This document shows positions 37,018-46,662 of a stretch of DNA of 64,000 nucleotides, in pieces. This DNA is from Planktothricoides raciborskii GIHE-MW2 (lineage in GTDB: Bacteria > Cyanobacteriota > Cyanobacteriia > Cyanobacteriales > Laspinemataceae): positions 3,955,001-4,019,000 of the forward strand of contig NZ_CP159837.1 of the NCBI RefSeq assembly GCF_040564635.1, given 5' to 3'. The notes beneath the pieces are model-generated. The model ran no database searches. It was given only the letters and a program-made list of their open reading frames with translations, and was not told the DNA's origin. Made by a program: the position numbers and the translations under genes. How positions within the stretch are numbered: the stretch's first letter is position 1; each line of letters begins with the position of its first letter.

Positions 37018-40000
37018 ATGAACCTACCAAACTCCCGTATCGCTTCCTTAAAGTTAGAAGCCATTACCGATCCTTATCCTCTGACCGTAACACCAGATAC
37101 CCTCCTGATACAGTTGGTGAATCTGATGCACCAGCAACGCGCCGAAGCCAGTGAGGTACTGGCTGCCACTGGAGTCCCGGAAGCCCGAGCCAGTTGCGTT
37201 CTGGTGCGAGAGGGAACCAAGGTTATTGGTCTATTTACGGAGCGGGATCTGGTTAAGTTAGCGGTTCAAGGGGTCAATCTGGAAGCGGTGACTATTGCAG
37301 AAGTAATGACCCAGCAACCCATTACCTTGAAAAAATCCGACTATCGCGATATTTTCAGCATTTTGAGCCAATTTCAAAGGCATCGAATTCGCCATTTACC
37401 GATTGTGAACGATTCTGGGGATTTGCTGGGCTTAACTTCAACCACTTTGATCTGCCAACGACTACGCCAGATAGAACTGCTTAAGTTGCGACGAGTGGGA
37501 GAGGTGATGAACCGAGAAGTGATCCAAGCCCCGCCAACCGCTTCGTTGTTGGAGTTAGCCCAGACAATGGTGCAGCATCAGGTAAGCTCTGTGGTGATTT
37601 CCCAGCCTTTGCCCGGTTCGGAAAGCCTGAAGGTTCCCTTGGGCATTATTACCGAGCGAGATGTTGTTCAGTTTCATAAGCTCAAGCTAGATTTTGCCAC
37701 GACTCCAGCGGAAATGGTAATTAGTACGCCGTTGCAGACGGTAAGTGCAGATGCTAGTTTGTTTGATGCGAACCAAGTGCTACAGCAAAAACCGATTCGC
37801 CGGTTGGTGGTTACGGGTTCTCAGGGGGAGTTGTTAGGTATTGTGACGCAAACGACGATTTTGCGACTGCTAGAACCGGCTGAGTTGACGGAAATTTTAG
37901 CTGTGTTGCAATTTCAAGAAAACGATGGTTCAGTTGCCAAAACTCAAACTCTTGTCAAGCATCAAACAGCCGTCTCGCGGGATACTGTCCAGAAAAGCCC
38001 TGGGCAAAGACGAGAACTCACATCGGTGCTATTACTGGAAGACGATATCACTTATAGGATGATCGTTAAGCGCCAATTGCAGCGATCGCTCCTCGTTGCG
38101 GATGCAATATCGCCCCAGGGGCGGATAGAACTGACCATTGCCGGAACCCTGGGTGAAGCCCTGGGCTGTCTGGAGCAAAATACCTTTGACGCTATCTTGC
38201 TGGATCTGAACTTGCCGGACAGTCGCGGGGTTAACACTTTGCAGGCGATCCAACAGTCGGCACCGAATACCGCTATTGTGGTTTTGACCAGTACGGACAA
38301 TGAAGAATTGGCCTTGGAACTAATCCATCTGGGCGCCCAGGATTACCTGGTTAAGCAACAAGTCAACGATCATTTGCTGATTCGCAGTATTACATACTCT
38401 ATTAGCCGGAAACAGATCGAGATCGAGCTCCAGGGGAAGAATTTAGAGTTAGCTGCCGCCAATGAAGCCCTGGAACGGAACACCGCTAAACTTGCCCAGA
38501 AAAATCAAGCACTGGAAGAGGAAATCACGCAGCGTCAACAAGTTGAAGAAGCTTTGCAACAACTGGCGGTAGATTTGGAACACCGAGTAGCGGAACGCAC
38601 GGTTAAGCTGGTTTCCAGCAATCAACGGCTGAAACGAGAAATTGAAGAACGCCTCTCAGCAGAAGCCCGGTTAGAGTCCGCTGCTGAATATCAACGGCTG
38701 CTAAATCAAACCGCTTTGCAAATTCGCCAATCTTTGAATGTAGATGAAATCCTCAACACTACCGTGGAACAAGTGCGCCACTTGCTCAACTGCGATCGCG
38801 TGCTGGTCTATCAGTTTGATGCGGATTTAAATGGCACCATTGTTGCCGAGTCCGTGGCCACTGGTTGGCTGGTGAGTCTGGGGATGAATATTGAAGATAC
38901 TTTTTTTAAGTCTGGGGGGAAACAGCATAATCAACAAGGGATCAAGACTGCCTTGGATGATATTGATCGGTCAAACCTAAGCAGTTGCCATTACGAGTTA
39001 TTGACTCGATTTCAGGTGAAAGCCTATCTGGGGGTGCCGATTTTGTTGCCGACGCGATCGCCCCAACCCCTCTTATCCGAGGCAGATCAAGGCACGATTT
39101 CGCCAAATCCCCTGTGGGGCTTATTGATTGCCCATCAATGTTCTGCTCCCCGTCACTGGCAGACTGATGAGTTGGAACTGCTGGATGAGTTGGCGGTGCA
39201 GTTGGCGATCGCCATTCAACAGGCAGAACTTTACCAGCAAGCCCAAATGGAACTACAACAGCGCCGTCAAGTGGAGGATGCCCTGCGGCAACTGAATCAA
39301 AACTTAGAACAACAGGTTTTACAGCGCACCACGGAGTTAAGAGAAACTAACCGCAACCTGTTGGCAGAAGTTGCCCAACGGCAACAAGCCCAAGCGAAAC
39401 TGGAGCAGCAATATATTAAATCCAGCTTATTTGGGGAAATTACCCAAAAAATTCGCCAATCCCTGCGTTTAGAAGAAATTCTCCAAACTACTGTTGAAGA
39501 AATCCAAAAAATTCTTCAGTGCGATCGGGTCCTGATTTACCAAGTATTTGACAGTGGGGTTGGGCGGGTGGTCGCGGAAACCGTGAAACCGCCGTATCCC
39601 AAGCTCCTGGACATAGAATTTCCTGAAGAAACCTTTCCCCGGGAATGCCAGGACAGATATCGTGATGGAACCATCGTCGCCATCACGGATGTTTACCAAG
39701 CTTATGGGGAACACTGGCCTTGTCTGCGGGAATTCTTGCAATCTTGGCAAATCCAAGCCAAATTAGTCGTGCCAATCTATCAACCCCAGAATGTTCAGGA
39801 ACTCTGGGGGTTTATCATCGCCCACCATTGTCGCGCCCCTCACCTGTGGACGGATTTTGAAAAAGAGCTTACCGGACAACTGGCCTTGTCTGTTGCCGTT
39901 GCGGTCTATCAGGGGAATTTGATGGCTTCTCAACAAAATACCCTGCAAGCTTTAGCTGATAGCCAAGAGCAATTGCAAGACTTGTTTGATAGTACCAATG

Positions 40001-41805
40001 ACCTGATTCAAAGCGTGGCCCTGAGCAACGGTCACTTCATCTATGTGAATCAAGCATGGCTGGAAACCTTGGGATATACCCTGGAAAAAATTCCCCAGCT
40101 TTTTTATCTAGACGTGATCGCCCCGGAATATCACGACCAGTGCCGAGAGATGTGGGATGCCTTAAGCAGTGGTCAACGGGATCGCTATAATGCGGTAGAA
40201 CTTTCCTTTATTAGCAAAGACGGTCGCACGGTGATCTTGGAAGGAGATATCACCTGTCGTTATCGGGAGGGTAAGCCCGCCGCCGCCCAAGCGATTTTCC
40301 GGGATGTCACCGAACGGCGCAAAACCCAAGGCCAATTGCACCAAGCGCTTCAGGAATTAGCCTACCAGAAGCAGGCTTTAGATGAAATGGCGATTGTCAC
40401 CATGACCGATCCCCAGGGGATCATTACTTATGTCAATGACAAATTCTGTGAAATTTCTCAGTACGAGCGATCAGAGGCGATCGGGCAAACCCACCGGATT
40501 GTCAATTCTGGCTATCATCCCCCCAGTTTCTTTCAGGAAATGTGGTCAACGATTACCCGTGGGCAAATTTGGCGCGGCGAAGTCAAAAATCGCTCCAAAG
40601 ATGGCGGGTTTTACTGGATGGATACCACCATCGTCCCCTTTTTGAACGAAGCGGGCAAGCCGTTACAACATCTGGCCATTCGGATTGATATCACCGATCG
40701 CAAAGCCGCCGAAGAAGGTCTGCGGCAACAGTTAGCGGCCATCGAAGCCGCCATTGATGGCATTGGCATTCTGCATAACAATCGGTATGTCTTTCTCAAC
40801 CAAGCCTATGCCCAATTGTTTGGCTTCCCTAGTACAGCGGATTTACTCGGCCAAACCTGGCATATCCTTTACGATCCTGATGAATTCGATCGCATTGAAC
40901 GGGAAGTTTTCCCCATTTTAACCCAGCAGAAACATTGGCAGGGAGAAGTGATCGGTAAACGAGTCGATGGCAGCACCTTTCCCCAGGAACTTTCCTTAAC
41001 TCTGAACGATGATGGCGACTTAATTTGTGTTTGCCGAGATATCAGCGATCGCAAAAAAGCCGAACAACAACTTCGCAAAGCCCTCGCCAAAGCCGAAGAA
41101 GTCAACGAACTCAAATCGCGGTTTATCACCATGACTTCCCACGAATTCCGCACCCCCTTAACCACAATTTTAGGAGCCGCCGAAATCCTCAAATACTACG
41201 GTCATAAATGGGACGAAGATAAAAAAATGAAATATCTCGATCGCATTTACAGCACCGTCAAACACATGACTGGACTCTTAGATGATGTCCTATTATTAGG
41301 GCGAATGGAATCCGGCAGACTAGAACTAAGCCCAGCGCCAATCAACATATGGGAATTTTGTCAATCCTTAGTCGAAGAATTAAAACTAGGCATCGGCAAA
41401 CAACATCAAATTACTCTAAGTTGCGGCATAAATTGTGAACCAGCCAGTGCTACTTATAACTTAGACGAAAAACTTCTGCGGCATATTCTGATTAACTTGC
41501 TCACCAATGCCATCAAATACTCTCCCGAAGGCAGTACCGTAAATTTCCAGGTATCAACCAAACAAAAAGACCAGGTGAAATTGCAAATTCAAGACCAAGG
41601 AATTGGCATTCCCCTAGAAGACCAAAAGCATTTATTTGAATCATTCCACCGCGCCCAAAATGTCGGCAACATTCCAGGCACCGGCTTAGGTCTATCTATT
41701 GTCAAAAAATCCGTAGATTTACACCAGGGAGAAATCGTCTGTCACAGTCAAATGGACAAAGGCAGTACCTTTATTGTCACTTTGCCATCAATTTACACTT
41801 ATTAG
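37018..41805 (+). CDS. Multi-sensor histidine kinase: CBS-CBS, REC, GAF, GAF, PAS x3, HisKA, HATPase
   Basis: The 1595 residues run: two CBS pairs (about 15-290); a receiver domain (about 338-465; LLEDDITYRM, phospho-acceptor in LLDLNLPDS, Lys in YLVKQQ); a coiled coil; GAF near 570-740; a second coil; GAF near 805-970; PAS near 990, 1125 and 1240; HisKA with TSHEFRTPL near 1378; and HATPase with NLLTNAIKYSP, DQGIGIP and GTGLGLSIVKK. It is a cytoplasmic sensor kinase with no membrane helix. Both GAFs have CDRVL(V/I)YQ, the context of bilin-type GAFs, but the usual chromophore Cys is not evident. CBS pairs suggest adenylate sensing. A REC placed before the sensors is unusual. Confidence 0.9.
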   Translation: MNLPNSRIASLKLEAITDPYPLTVTPDTLLIQLVNLMHQQRAEASEVLAATGVPEARASCVLVREGTKVIGLFTERDLVKLAVQGVNLEAVTIAEVMTQQPITLKKSDYRDIFSILSQFQRHRIRHLPIVNDSGDLLGLTSTTLICQRLRQIELLKLRRVGEVMNREVIQAPPTASLLELAQTMVQHQVSSVVISQPLPGSESLKVPLGIITERDVVQFHKLKLDFATTPAEMVISTPLQTVSADASLFDANQVLQQKPIRRLVVTGSQGELLGIVTQTTILRLLEPAELTEILAVLQFQENDGSVAKTQTLVKHQTAVSRDTVQKSPGQRRELTSVLLLEDDITYRMIVKRQLQRSLLVADAISPQGRIELTIAGTLGEALGCLEQNTFDAILLDLNLPDSRGVNTLQAIQQSAPNTAIVVLTSTDNEELALELIHLGAQDYLVKQQVNDHLLIRSITYSISRKQIEIELQGKNLELAAANEALERNTAKLAQKNQALEEEITQRQQVEEALQQLAVDLEHRVAERTVKLVSSNQRLKREIEERLSAEARLESAAEYQRLLNQTALQIRQSLNVDEILNTTVEQVRHLLNCDRVLVYQFDADLNGTIVAESVATGWLVSLGMNIEDTFFKSGGKQHNQQGIKTALDDIDRSNLSSCHYELLTRFQVKAYLGVPILLPTRSPQPLLSEADQGTISPNPLWGLLIAHQCSAPRHWQTDELELLDELAVQLAIAIQQAELYQQAQMELQQRRQVEDALRQLNQNLEQQVLQRTTELRETNRNLLAEVAQRQQAQAKLEQQYIKSSLFGEITQKIRQSLRLEEILQTTVEEIQKILQCDRVLIYQVFDSGVGRVVAETVKPPYPKLLDIEFPEETFPRECQDRYRDGTIVAITDVYQAYGEHWPCLREFLQSWQIQAKLVVPIYQPQNVQELWGFIIAHHCRAPHLWTDFEKELTGQLALSVAVAVYQGNLMASQQNTLQALADSQEQLQDLFDSTNDLIQSVALSNGHFIYVNQAWLETLGYTLEKIPQLFYLDVIAPEYHDQCREMWDALSSGQRDRYNAVELSFISKDGRTVILEGDITCRYREGKPAAAQAIFRDVTERRKTQGQLHQALQELAYQKQALDEMAIVTMTDPQGIITYVNDKFCEISQYERSEAIGQTHRIVNSGYHPPSFFQEMWSTITRGQIWRGEVKNRSKDGGFYWMDTTIVPFLNEAGKPLQHLAIRIDITDRKAAEEGLRQQLAAIEAAIDGIGILHNNRYVFLNQAYAQLFGFPSTADLLGQTWHILYDPDEFDRIEREVFPILTQQKHWQGEVIGKRVDGSTFPQELSLTLNDDGDLICVCRDISDRKKAEQQLRKALAKAEEVNELKSRFITMTSHEFRTPLTTILGAAEILKYYGHKWDEDKKMKYLDRIYSTVKHMTGLLDDVLLLGRMESGRLELSPAPINIWEFCQSLVEELKLGIGKQHQITLSCGINCEPASATYNLDEKLLRHILINLLTNAIKYSPEGSTVNFQVSTKQKDQVKLQIQDQGIGIPLEDQKHLFESFHRAQNVGNIPGTGLGLSIVKKSVDLHQGEIVCHSQMDKGSTFIVTLPSIYTY

Positions 41806-42042
41806 TTTATTTGGCTTGGCATTATTTGGCATTTTCAACACAAAATCAAATAAATATTCCTAATTAATAGATAGCGATCGAGGTAGTTTATGTATGGCTA
41901 AATTGAAAATAATCAAAAAATTATTCAAAAAATATTTTTTTGATAGTAAGTAGGGATGTTAAATACTATAATATAGTAAGTAGGAATATAGTAGCAACCA
42001 TCATCCAATCTATCAAAACCATTATTTTCCTAACAAAACATC

Positions 42043-43365
42043 ATGCTAGAAAATCAAAAAATATTAATTATTGAAGATGACTTTATGATTCGGGAAGTCA
42101 TCACCACCATGTTAGAATGTGAACAATTTGAAGTAATCGAAGCCGAAGAAGGCTATGATGGAATCACCTTAGCCAAACAATGTCTCCCGGATTTAATACT
42201 CTGTGACATTATGATGCCCAACCTCAGTGGCTATGATGTGTTAAAACGGCTAGGGGAAACCGAAAAAACAGCCACCATCCCATTTATTTTCATTTCGGCT
42301 AAAGCCCAGAAAAATGATGTCCGCTTCGGTATGGAACTCGGCGCCGATGATTATATCAGCAAACCTTTTACCAGGGATGAATTAGTATCCGCTGTAAAAA
42401 CTCGGCTGAAAAAACAAGCATACCGACAACATTACTACGATCAAAGAATCGATCAAATAGAGGATAAACTGCATGAATTAGAAGAGAGATTAAATAAATT
42501 ATTTTATGCTGATTCAGAACAGATTTTTACTCCCACCCAGGGGTGGCAAGGCCGGTTTGAACAAGTGATAATGACCGCTGACAAAATTATCACCATGACT
42601 GGCGAAATAACTCAAGCTTTAGAACGAGAAGAATTTCAGCTATACTATCAACCTCAAGTTGATATCCGCACTGGACAAATTATCGGATTAGAAGCATTGC
42701 TACGGTGGCAGCATCATAAAAAAGGCATGATTTATCCTGTTGAATTTATTCCCATAGCGGAAGCAAAAGGCTTAATTATACCCCTGGGGGACTGGGTACT
42801 CAAAACCGTATGTAAAGACGCCAAAAAATGGCATAACATGGGTTACTCTTTACGGCGAGTTGCCGCGAATATCTCAGCCAAACAATTGCAGCAATCAGAT
42901 TTTGGTTCTAGACTACTAGAAATTATCGGGGATACCGGGTTGTCTCCTCAATATTTAGAACTAGAACTTACTGAAAGTATGGTTGTTCAAAACATAGAAC
43001 TGGCAACCCAGATTTTTAAGCAAATTAAAAATATGGGTGTGCAAATTGGTATTGATGACTTTGGCACAGGATATTCATCGTTAAGCTATTTGAACAACTT
43101 TGATTTTGATACATTAAAAATAGATCGCTCTTTTTTGCACCAACTGGACAAGCATCCTAAAAAACAGGCGATGGTTCAGTTAATGATTGAACTGGGGCAT
43201 ACGTTAAATCTAAAAGTATTGGCAGAAGGAGTAGAAACCGAAGCCGAACTCAGTATTCTCAAAGAACTGCACTGTGATGAATTCCAAGGCTACCTGTTCA
43301 GTCCGCCTTTACCTGTATCAGAAATAGAGGCTTTACTTCAGGAGTACCAGAAACCGGGTTTCTGA
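42043..43365 (+). CDS. REC-EAL response regulator, c-di-GMP phosphodiesterase
   Basis: The 440-residue protein has an N-terminal receiver domain (IIEDDFMIRE, phospho-Asp in LILCDIMMPN near residue 53, FISAK, YISKPFT). A linker precedes an EAL domain with intact catalytic motifs: EALLRW, ELTESMV, IDDFGTGYSSL, LKIDRSF and EGVETEAE. It should hydrolyse c-di-GMP to pGpG when phosphorylated. The last five codons and stop (QKPGF) lie within a copy of the AGAAACCGGGTTTCTG repeat. It sits between two other REC proteins in a signalling cluster. About 237 AT-rich bases with TAGTAAGTAGG repeats precede it. Confidence 0.92.
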   Translation: MLENQKILIIEDDFMIREVITTMLECEQFEVIEAEEGYDGITLAKQCLPDLILCDIMMPNLSGYDVLKRLGETEKTATIPFIFISAKAQKNDVRFGMELGADDYISKPFTRDELVSAVKTRLKKQAYRQHYYDQRIDQIEDKLHELEERLNKLFYADSEQIFTPTQGWQGRFEQVIMTADKIITMTGEITQALEREEFQLYYQPQVDIRTGQIIGLEALLRWQHHKKGMIYPVEFIPIAEAKGLIIPLGDWVLKTVCKDAKKWHNMGYSLRRVAANISAKQLQQSDFGSRLLEIIGDTGLSPQYLELELTESMVVQNIELATQIFKQIKNMGVQIGIDDFGTGYSSLSYLNNFDFDTLKIDRSFLHQLDKHPKKQAMVQLMIELGHTLNLKVLAEGVETEAELSILKELHCDEFQGYLFSPPLPVSEIEALLQEYQKPGF

Positions 43366-43518
43366 GACAAACCCGGTTTCTTAAGGGTTTGCACGCCAGT
43401 TGCTCTACTTGGGGTTTCCCGAAGACCGCACAGGCTCCTGAATGAGGATTCATTCCTCAGAAAAATCTCAGCCTGGGTTAGATTTTTGGGTTAACCGTCT
43501 CAGACCAAACCATGTAAG

Positions 43519-45303
43519 ATGACTATGAGCCAAAATATGAGCCAAAATATGAGCCAAAATATGAGCCAAAATATGAGCCAAAATATGAGCCAAACAAGCA
43601 AAATCTTGGTAATTGAAGATGAAGACCATATCCGAGAAATCATTGTAGAAATCCTCGATGCCGAGGATTTCGCAATAATAGAAGCCAACAATGGTCAAGT
43701 GGGGGTGAAACTGGCAGTAGCAGAACTGCCAGATTTAATTATTTGCGATGTGATGATGCCAGCATTGGATGGCTACGGGACGATCACCCGCTTAAGAAAT
43801 GACCCAGTTACTCAACATATTCCGGTGATCTTTCTCACCGCCAAAGCCACCAAAGGAGATATGCGCCAAGGGATGAATTTGGGGGCGGATGATTATCTGA
43901 CCAAACCCTTTACTCGCGATGAACTAATGGATGCGGTTAATGCTCGTTTAGCGCGAGTTGCCCAGCAAAATCAAAAACTGGCGGAAGTCTCGCAAAAACT
44001 GGAACAATTAGAACAGTTTGATAGTCTGACTGGCTTACCAAATCAGTTAGTTTTAGGGGATTATTTCCAGCAGGCACTCCAGCAAGGCCAAGTCGATAAT
44101 AACAGCCCGCATAGCAGCCAACAAACCCTAATCCCATTTCTGCTTTTAGGTCTAGATCGCTTTACTCAGATTAATGATACGATTGGCTATGAAAATGGGG
44201 ATTTAATCTTAAAAACTCTAGCTCAAAGATTGACAGATTTTATCCAGACCTTTGAAGCGGTGGGAGTCGTGCGTTTGCCCGGAGATGAATTTGCCCTAAT
44301 CCTTGCTCCGGTCAGCCACGAGGATCAAGCATTGGTTCTGGCGGAAAACCTTTTAAAAATAATCGCCCAGCCATACAACGTGAACCATAAAATGATTCCG
44401 GTTACTGGTACGATTGGTATTTCCTTTTATCCCGAATCCAGCACTCTGGAGACCCTACGGCAACAAGCGAGTATGGCCATGAGTCAAGCAAAGAAAGAAG
44501 GGGGCAACCGTTGTAAAATTTATGTTCGGCCTTTGTTTGGGGTAGATACCCCTAAGGATTTGCAAATGGCGGGATATTTTCAAACCGCATGGCAGCGTAA
44601 AATGCTCAAAGTGTTTTACCAGCCCCGAATTAATATTAGAACGAGAAAAATTGTCGGAGCCGAGGCGGTAGTATATTGGCAGGATCCAACGGGAACTGTG
44701 GTTTCTCCAAGAAATATTGCGACCCTGGCAGATAAAACTGGACTGAGACAGGCGATCGCTGAATGGGTACTATCTGTCGCTTGCGAGCAAGCCAAACAGT
44801 GGCAACAATCTCGGAAAAAACTGCGAATGGCGGTGAATTTGCCCTTACAATTGTTCATGTCCCCGTCTTTGTTGGATACGATCGCCCAGCGGATCGAAGC
44901 CGTTTCATTAGACCCAAGCTATTTGGAATTAGAAATCTCGGCTGACATCATTACTCATGCCACTAATTTAAATCAGGTTGCCTCGAAATTATTAGGGCTG
45001 CAACGGATGGGAATTCAAACCACCATTACCGATTTTGGTTTAATCCATAGTTCGGGTCCTTTTGCCGATCTGGGATTATTAGCCTTAGATAATTTAAAGT
45101 TAGATAGTGGTTTGGTGCGTAATTTGCCGCAAAACGAACCGGCGATCTCTGCCTTGCTGCAAATTGCTCGCGGCATGAAATTAAAGCCGATCGCCAATGG
45201 CGTAGAAACCGAAGCTCAAATTAAAACCTTAAATAAACATAAATGTGATGAAATTCAACAAAACATTTCTTTGGCTCCCGCCGAATTATTAAAATTCTTT
45301 TGA
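43519..45303 (+). CDS. REC-GGDEF-EAL protein with degenerate catalytic motifs
   Basis: The 594-residue protein begins with five MSQN units, then a receiver domain (VIEDEDHIRE, IICDVMMPALD, FLTAKAT, YLTKPFT). A GGDEF-like domain follows (residues about 165-330) whose motif reads PGDEF, and an EAL-like domain (about 345-590). In the latter EAL is EAVVYW, ELTES is ELEISAD, and DDFG is ITDFG. Loss of the first Gly and of the EAL metal ligands predicts no phosphodiesterase and doubtful cyclase activity; it may bind c-di-GMP or GTP as an effector. Each repeat carries an in-frame ATG, so the true start is uncertain. Confidence 0.88.
   Translation: MTMSQNMSQNMSQNMSQNMSQNMSQTSKILVIEDEDHIREIIVEILDAEDFAIIEANNGQVGVKLAVAELPDLIICDVMMPALDGYGTITRLRNDPVTQHIPVIFLTAKATKGDMRQGMNLGADDYLTKPFTRDELMDAVNARLARVAQQNQKLAEVSQKLEQLEQFDSLTGLPNQLVLGDYFQQALQQGQVDNNSPHSSQQTLIPFLLLGLDRFTQINDTIGYENGDLILKTLAQRLTDFIQTFEAVGVVRLPGDEFALILAPVSHEDQALVLAENLLKIIAQPYNVNHKMIPVTGTIGISFYPESSTLETLRQQASMAMSQAKKEGGNRCKIYVRPLFGVDTPKDLQMAGYFQTAWQRKMLKVFYQPRINIRTRKIVGAEAVVYWQDPTGTVVSPRNIATLADKTGLRQAIAEWVLSVACEQAKQWQQSRKKLRMAVNLPLQLFMSPSLLDTIAQRIEAVSLDPSYLELEISADIITHATNLNQVASKLLGLQRMGIQTTITDFGLIHSSGPFADLGLLALDNLKLDSGLVRNLPQNEPAISALLQIARGMKLKPIANGVETEAQIKTLNKHKCDEIQQNISLAPAELLKFF
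43525..43596 (+). repeat. ATGAGCCAAAAT 12-bp coding repeats
   Basis: Five identical units at 43525-43584 and a partial sixth (ATGAGCCAAACA) encode MSQN repeats at the extreme N-terminus. Each unit begins with an in-frame ATG. No clear ribosome-binding site precedes 43519. Confidence 0.95.
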
Positions 45304-45623
45304 CTTACTGTCCTGACACTTTGCTATTGGTTATTAGTTCTTGTTGACTTACCCGAAAATCCTTTCTCCGGCAGCAGCATACTTTCTCTTTTACAAGACC
45401 AATAACCAATAATCAACAACTTTTACTTGGCAAACAATAGGCAAACAATAGCCAAACAATAAGCCAATATTAGACAAACAATAAGCCAATATAGCAATCC
45501 TACTCAATCAATGGAGAAATAAGCCCTCACCCCCAACCGACGGCTGCCCATGGGAGAGGGGAATCTGAAAAATTCACAAATCCTGCACGGATAGCTATAT
45601 TAGACAAACAATAAGCCAATAGA
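45304..45623. repeat. ACAAACAATAAGCCAAT repeats upstream of the IS630 relic
   Basis: Variants of TTAGACAAACAATAAGCCAATA recur near 45440, 45473 and 45599, and a related piece lies just beyond the relic at 46641-46655. Between them is a CTCACCCCCAACCGACGGCT fragment. No gene is supported. Confidence 0.75.
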
Positions 45624-46640
45624 ACACTTGGCGATCTTATGAGGTACAATCAAGAGCAAGTGAAAAACAGATAATCGTGAAAGCTTATGAAATCCTATTC
45701 CGTTGACCTCCGATCAAAAATAGTAGAAGCGCACTTGAGCCAAAAAATATCCATCAGAAAACTAGCCCAAATATTTGCTGTTAGTAAAACTTTTGTGCAA
45801 AAAATAGTTAAGCAACAACGAACCGAAAGAAATGTGTTTCCCAAAAACCGGGGTAAACATCGATTCAGTCAGTTGATTTCCTCTGAATAAACAGTCCGAT
45901 CCTTAATCGCTGAATATCTCCAGGCGACTTTGGCATAATTCTGTGAATTATGAGGACAAAAAACCGGCAAATGGGTGAGTGAGACCGCCGGAATGTCGTT
46001 ACTTTAAAAAGCGCGGAATCACTCGTAAAAAAAACAAGTTACAGTAGTCAAGCTGAAACAGAAAGATTACAAAAATTAAGACTATTGGCAGCAAATTAAA
46101 TATATTGAGGCTAAAAAATAGTATTTATAGATGAAAGCGGGATTATGCTAGGGTTAGATAGAACTCATCCCGGTAATCAATCGGGACAAGAGTCCGAAAA
46201 ATTAAGCTCTTTTATCGAGGGTCAAAAGTCACGATTGTCGGATATATTACGCTGGAAAAATTCTTGGCTTTTATGAGAATATATAACTCAATGGATGGGT
46301 CGGTATTTGCTGTATGAAGATTTCAAAGTTTTTAATCCTTCAATTGTGGCGGGTATCCGTAGTCGTGATGGATAATTTATCCGCCCATAAAATGACCTTA
46401 ATTGAACCGATGATTTCCAGGGTCTGTGCAAGAGTCATTTATTTATCTCCCTACTCTCCACATTTTAATCCCATTGAAATGTGGTGGTTACAACTTAAAT
46501 CTTTTTTACGGAGCTTTACTCCCAAAAATCCAGCAATGATTGATCGACTCATATCAATTGCCCTAAATTTGATTAATCCTCAGCATTTAAATGGTTAACT
46601 CATTGTTGCTATTGTACTTCATAACATCGCCAAAAGCTGT
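45624..46640 (+). mobile_element. IS630-type insertion sequence relic
   Basis: Imperfect terminal inverted repeats bound the element. The left end (45624-45650) contains TTGGCGATCTTATGAGGTACAAT's first twenty bases; the right end (46611-46640) is its near complement, ATTGTACTTCATAACATCGC. Length is about 1.0 kb, as expected for IS630. The transposase within is broken. It sits in repeat DNA between two signalling genes. Confidence 0.82.
45687..46598 (+). pseudogene. IS630-family transposase, broken
   Basis: The N-terminal fragment (45687-45890, MKSYSVDLRSKIVEAHL, then SIRKLAQIFAVSKTFVQKIV) is the helix-turn-helix domain. A middle part readable across frames contains VFIDESGIMLGLDRTHP, with a DDE acid. 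The C-terminal fragment (46314-46598) contains VVMDNLSAHK and the DDE_3 signature SPYSPHFNPIEMWW. Several stops and frame changes separate the parts. Confidence 0.88.
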
Positions 46641-46662
46641 ATTAGATAAACAATAAATAATT

